Origin: Panacagrimonas sp.
Lineage (GTDB): Bacteria > Pseudomonadota > Gammaproteobacteria > Nevskiales > Nevskiaceae
Direction: 5' to 3'
Assembly (NCBI RefSeq): GCF_020697055.1
Contig: NZ_JAJFBP010000005.1
Location: 1 to 64,000 of the forward strand
Length of the DNA: 64,000 nt
The notes below the pieces were generated by a model. It did not search any database, was not told the DNA's origin, and was given only the letters and a program-made list of their open reading frames with translations. Each line of letters begins with the position of its first letter. Within the stretch, counting starts at the first letter, position 1. Shown here in pieces: positions 62,296-64,000 of the stretch. The position numbers and the translations under genes are program-made.

Positions 62296-64000
62296 ATGAG
62301 AGCAAAGCTCGGGACAGCTGCGTGCTGTGCGTGCATGGGGCTCGGTCTGGCCCTTCCCTTCACGGCCTCGGCCTTCGATTTCGATCTGGGCGAAGTCAAA
62401 GGCTCGTTCGATACGACTCTATCGGCCGGCGCACTGTGGCGCATGGAGAAGCCCGACGATGGGCAGATCGCGATCTCCAACGGCGGCACGTCGCGATCGG
62501 CCAACGACGATGACGCCAATCTCAACTACGACAAGGGCGACCTCGTATCGGGCCTGGTCAAGGCCACCAACGATCTCGAGCTCAAGTACGGCAACGTCGG
62601 CGTGTTCAACCGCGTGTCCGCGTTCTACGACTTCCAGGCGCACGACGACCGCGAATATTTCGGCGAGCGTGGCGACGATCGCCTGATCTCGGAGTTCGAT
62701 TTCCTCGACGCCTTCGTCTACGCCAACTTCAAGCTCGACGGCCATGCCGCGTCGGTCCGCGTCGGCAAGCAGGTGGTCAACTGGGGTGAGAGCACGTTCA
62801 TCCAGAACAGCATCAACTCGATCAACCCGTTCGACGTCGCGCGCCTGCGTGCGCCCGGATCCGAGCTCAAGGAAGCGTTGCTGCCCACACCGATGTTCTG
62901 GGGCAGCGTGGCGCTGACCAAGAGCCTGTCGGTCGAAGGCGTCTGGCTCTGGTCGTTCCAGGAAACGCAGATCGACCCGGCCGGCAGCTTCTTTTCGACC
63001 AACGACTTCCTGTCCGACGACGGGCGCCGCGCCTACACGGGCGCCGGGCGTCGCAACGACCAGCACAACACCATCGATCCGCCTTCGATCACCACGGCCG
63101 CGGTTTCGATCCGCCGCACGAGCGATGATCGTCCGCAGAACGAAACCCAGCAGTACGGCGTGGCGCTGCGCTACTTCGCCGAGTGGCTCAACTCCTCCGA
63201 GTTCGGCCTCTACTACCTGAAGTACCACAGCCGCGTGCCCTACTTCTCCGGCCTGCGCGCCACCGATACCTCGAGCCTGCCCGCGCGCGTCGCGTCGTCC
63301 GCCTACTTCGCCGAGTACCCGGAGAACATCGAGCTCTACGGCATCTCGTTCAACACCGGCGGTCCGTGGGGCATCGCGCTGCAGGGCGAGTACTCGTATC
63401 GCCCGAACCTGCCGGTGCAGCTGGCCGGTGTCGAAGGACTGCTGGCCGCGCTGCGCCTGCCCAACGTCATCGACGCCGAGGTCGGACCGCTGTTCTTCGC
63501 AACGGCCCCGACGCGCGCCGACGGCTATCGCCGCGTGCACGCGCACCAGGCGCAGGCCACCGGCACCAAGGCGTTCGGACCGATGGTCGGCGCCTCGCAG
63601 TTCGTGGCGATCGTCGAGGCCGGCGTCACCCACCTGGAGCTCGACGAGGATCTGCTCTACGCCGGGCCCGGAACGACGACGGTTCCGTCCTGTCGCAACG
63701 CGGGCGCCGTCGTGAACGTGATCGTCGCCGCCGGCAACGGCTCGTGCCAGAACGACGGCGGCTTCGTCGACCAGACCTCGTGGGGTTATCGCATCGTCAC
63801 GCGCCTGGACTACGAGAACGTCATCAGCGCGATGCAGGTCTCGCCTCGCCTGGTCTTCTCGCACGACGTCAACGGCGTCGGACCCGCGTTCAACGAGGAC
63901 GCCAAGGCGCTGACGTTCGGCCTGGGCTTCAACTACCTGCAGCGTTGGCAGGCCGACATCGGATACACCGCGTTCTTCGGCGGTCGTCGTTACGACGGAA
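62296..64000 (+). CDS. DUF1302 outer-membrane protein (cut by window end)
   Basis: Partial protein; 568 codons are visible and no stop is reached. A signal peptide (CACMGLGLALPFTASA) precedes the mature start FDFDLGEVKGSFDTTLSAGA, the DUF1302 opening. GKQVVNWGESTFIQNSINSINPFDVARLRAPGSELKE is the strongest family signature. The alternating aromatic strands suggest a large beta-barrel in the outer membrane. Relatives are often linked with a DUF1329 lipoprotein gene and an RND exporter, which would lie beyond the window. GGAGG precedes the ATG at 62296 by 10 nt. Confidence 0.9.
   Translation, partial: MRAKLGTAACCACMGLGLALPFTASAFDFDLGEVKGSFDTTLSAGALWRMEKPDDGQIAISNGGTSRSANDDDANLNYDKGDLVSGLVKATNDLELKYGNVGVFNRVSAFYDFQAHDDREYFGERGDDRLISEFDFLDAFVYANFKLDGHAASVRVGKQVVNWGESTFIQNSINSINPFDVARLRAPGSELKEALLPTPMFWGSVALTKSLSVEGVWLWSFQETQIDPAGSFFSTNDFLSDDGRRAYTGAGRRNDQHNTIDPPSITTAAVSIRRTSDDRPQNETQQYGVALRYFAEWLNSSEFGLYYLKYHSRVPYFSGLRATDTSSLPARVASSAYFAEYPENIELYGISFNTGGPWGIALQGEYSYRPNLPVQLAGVEGLLAALRLPNVIDAEVGPLFFATAPTRADGYRRVHAHQAQATGTKAFGPMVGASQFVAIVEAGVTHLELDEDLLYAGPGTTTVPSCRNAGAVVNVIVAAGNGSCQNDGGFVDQTSWGYRIVTRLDYENVISAMQVSPRLVFSHDVNGVGPAFNEDAKALTFGLGFNYLQRWQADIGYTAFFGGRRYDG

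Overview
The window is a high-GC chromosomal segment from a Gram-negative gammaproteobacterium, most likely a member of the Lysobacterales (Xanthomonadales). The gene order ygfB-pepP-ubiH-ubiI-gcv is the gammaproteobacterial one. The order rsmD-coaD-ferredoxin-ggt, the palindromic repeats that begin with GTAG, and the TonB-rich envelope gene set point to the xanthomonad side. This placement is an inference from gene content; no marker RNA gene is present. No tRNA, rRNA, CRISPR array, insertion sequence or prophage was seen.

Layout. 1-8.7 kb: a 2039-aa alpha-2-macroglobulin lipoprotein on the minus strand, then a conserved helical protein with an apparent frameshift, a PaaG-like enoyl-CoA hydratase and a small DUF4870 membrane protein. 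8.8-15.1 kb: a five-gene signalling operon (TonB-dependent receptor, YfiR, sensor kinase, receiver-DUF3369, receiver-kinase) whose signalling genes are joined by GTGA/ATGA overlaps. 15.2-19.9 kb: patatin-like phospholipase, TesB, exonuclease III and an HD-domain protein. 19.9-30.6 kb: a thirteen-gene minus-strand array: merR, VIT-vWA protein, tldD, SRPBCC protein, rsmD, coaD, BtuF-like protein, ferredoxin, ggt, exbB, exbD, exbD, tonB. 30.7-35.3 kb: a dienoyl-CoA-reductase-like SDR and two tandem paralogous metallophosphoesterases. 35.4-41.0 kb: tag, pyrC, rsmE, bioA and argA. 41.1-45.7 kb: an OmpR-type two-component system, EptA-like phosphoethanolamine transferase and an L,D-transpeptidase-like protein. 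45.8-50.1 kb: ygfB, pepP, ubiH, ubiI; then an epoxide hydrolase. 51.2-56.8 kb: a duplicated promoter region, a tandem glycine riboswitch, then gcvT-gcvH-gcvPA-tpx-gcvPB. 57-64 kb: a PfkB kinase, spoT, an Atm1-type ABC exporter and a DUF1302 protein cut by the window end.

The genes are mostly housekeeping (translation modification, CoA, biotin, arginine, pyrimidine, ubiquinone and one-carbon metabolism, stringent response), with envelope and signalling modules between them. The least conventional parts are the receptor/YfiR/two-component operon, the MerR/VIT-vWA pair with a palindrome over the regulator start codon, and the gcv locus. The gcv locus carries a hairpin in the riboswitch linker, a duplicated gcvPA 5' end separated by a REP pair, and a repeat-encoded insertion inside gcvPB. 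Several start codons lie 6-7 nt after a clear -10 box, which suggests leaderless mRNAs.
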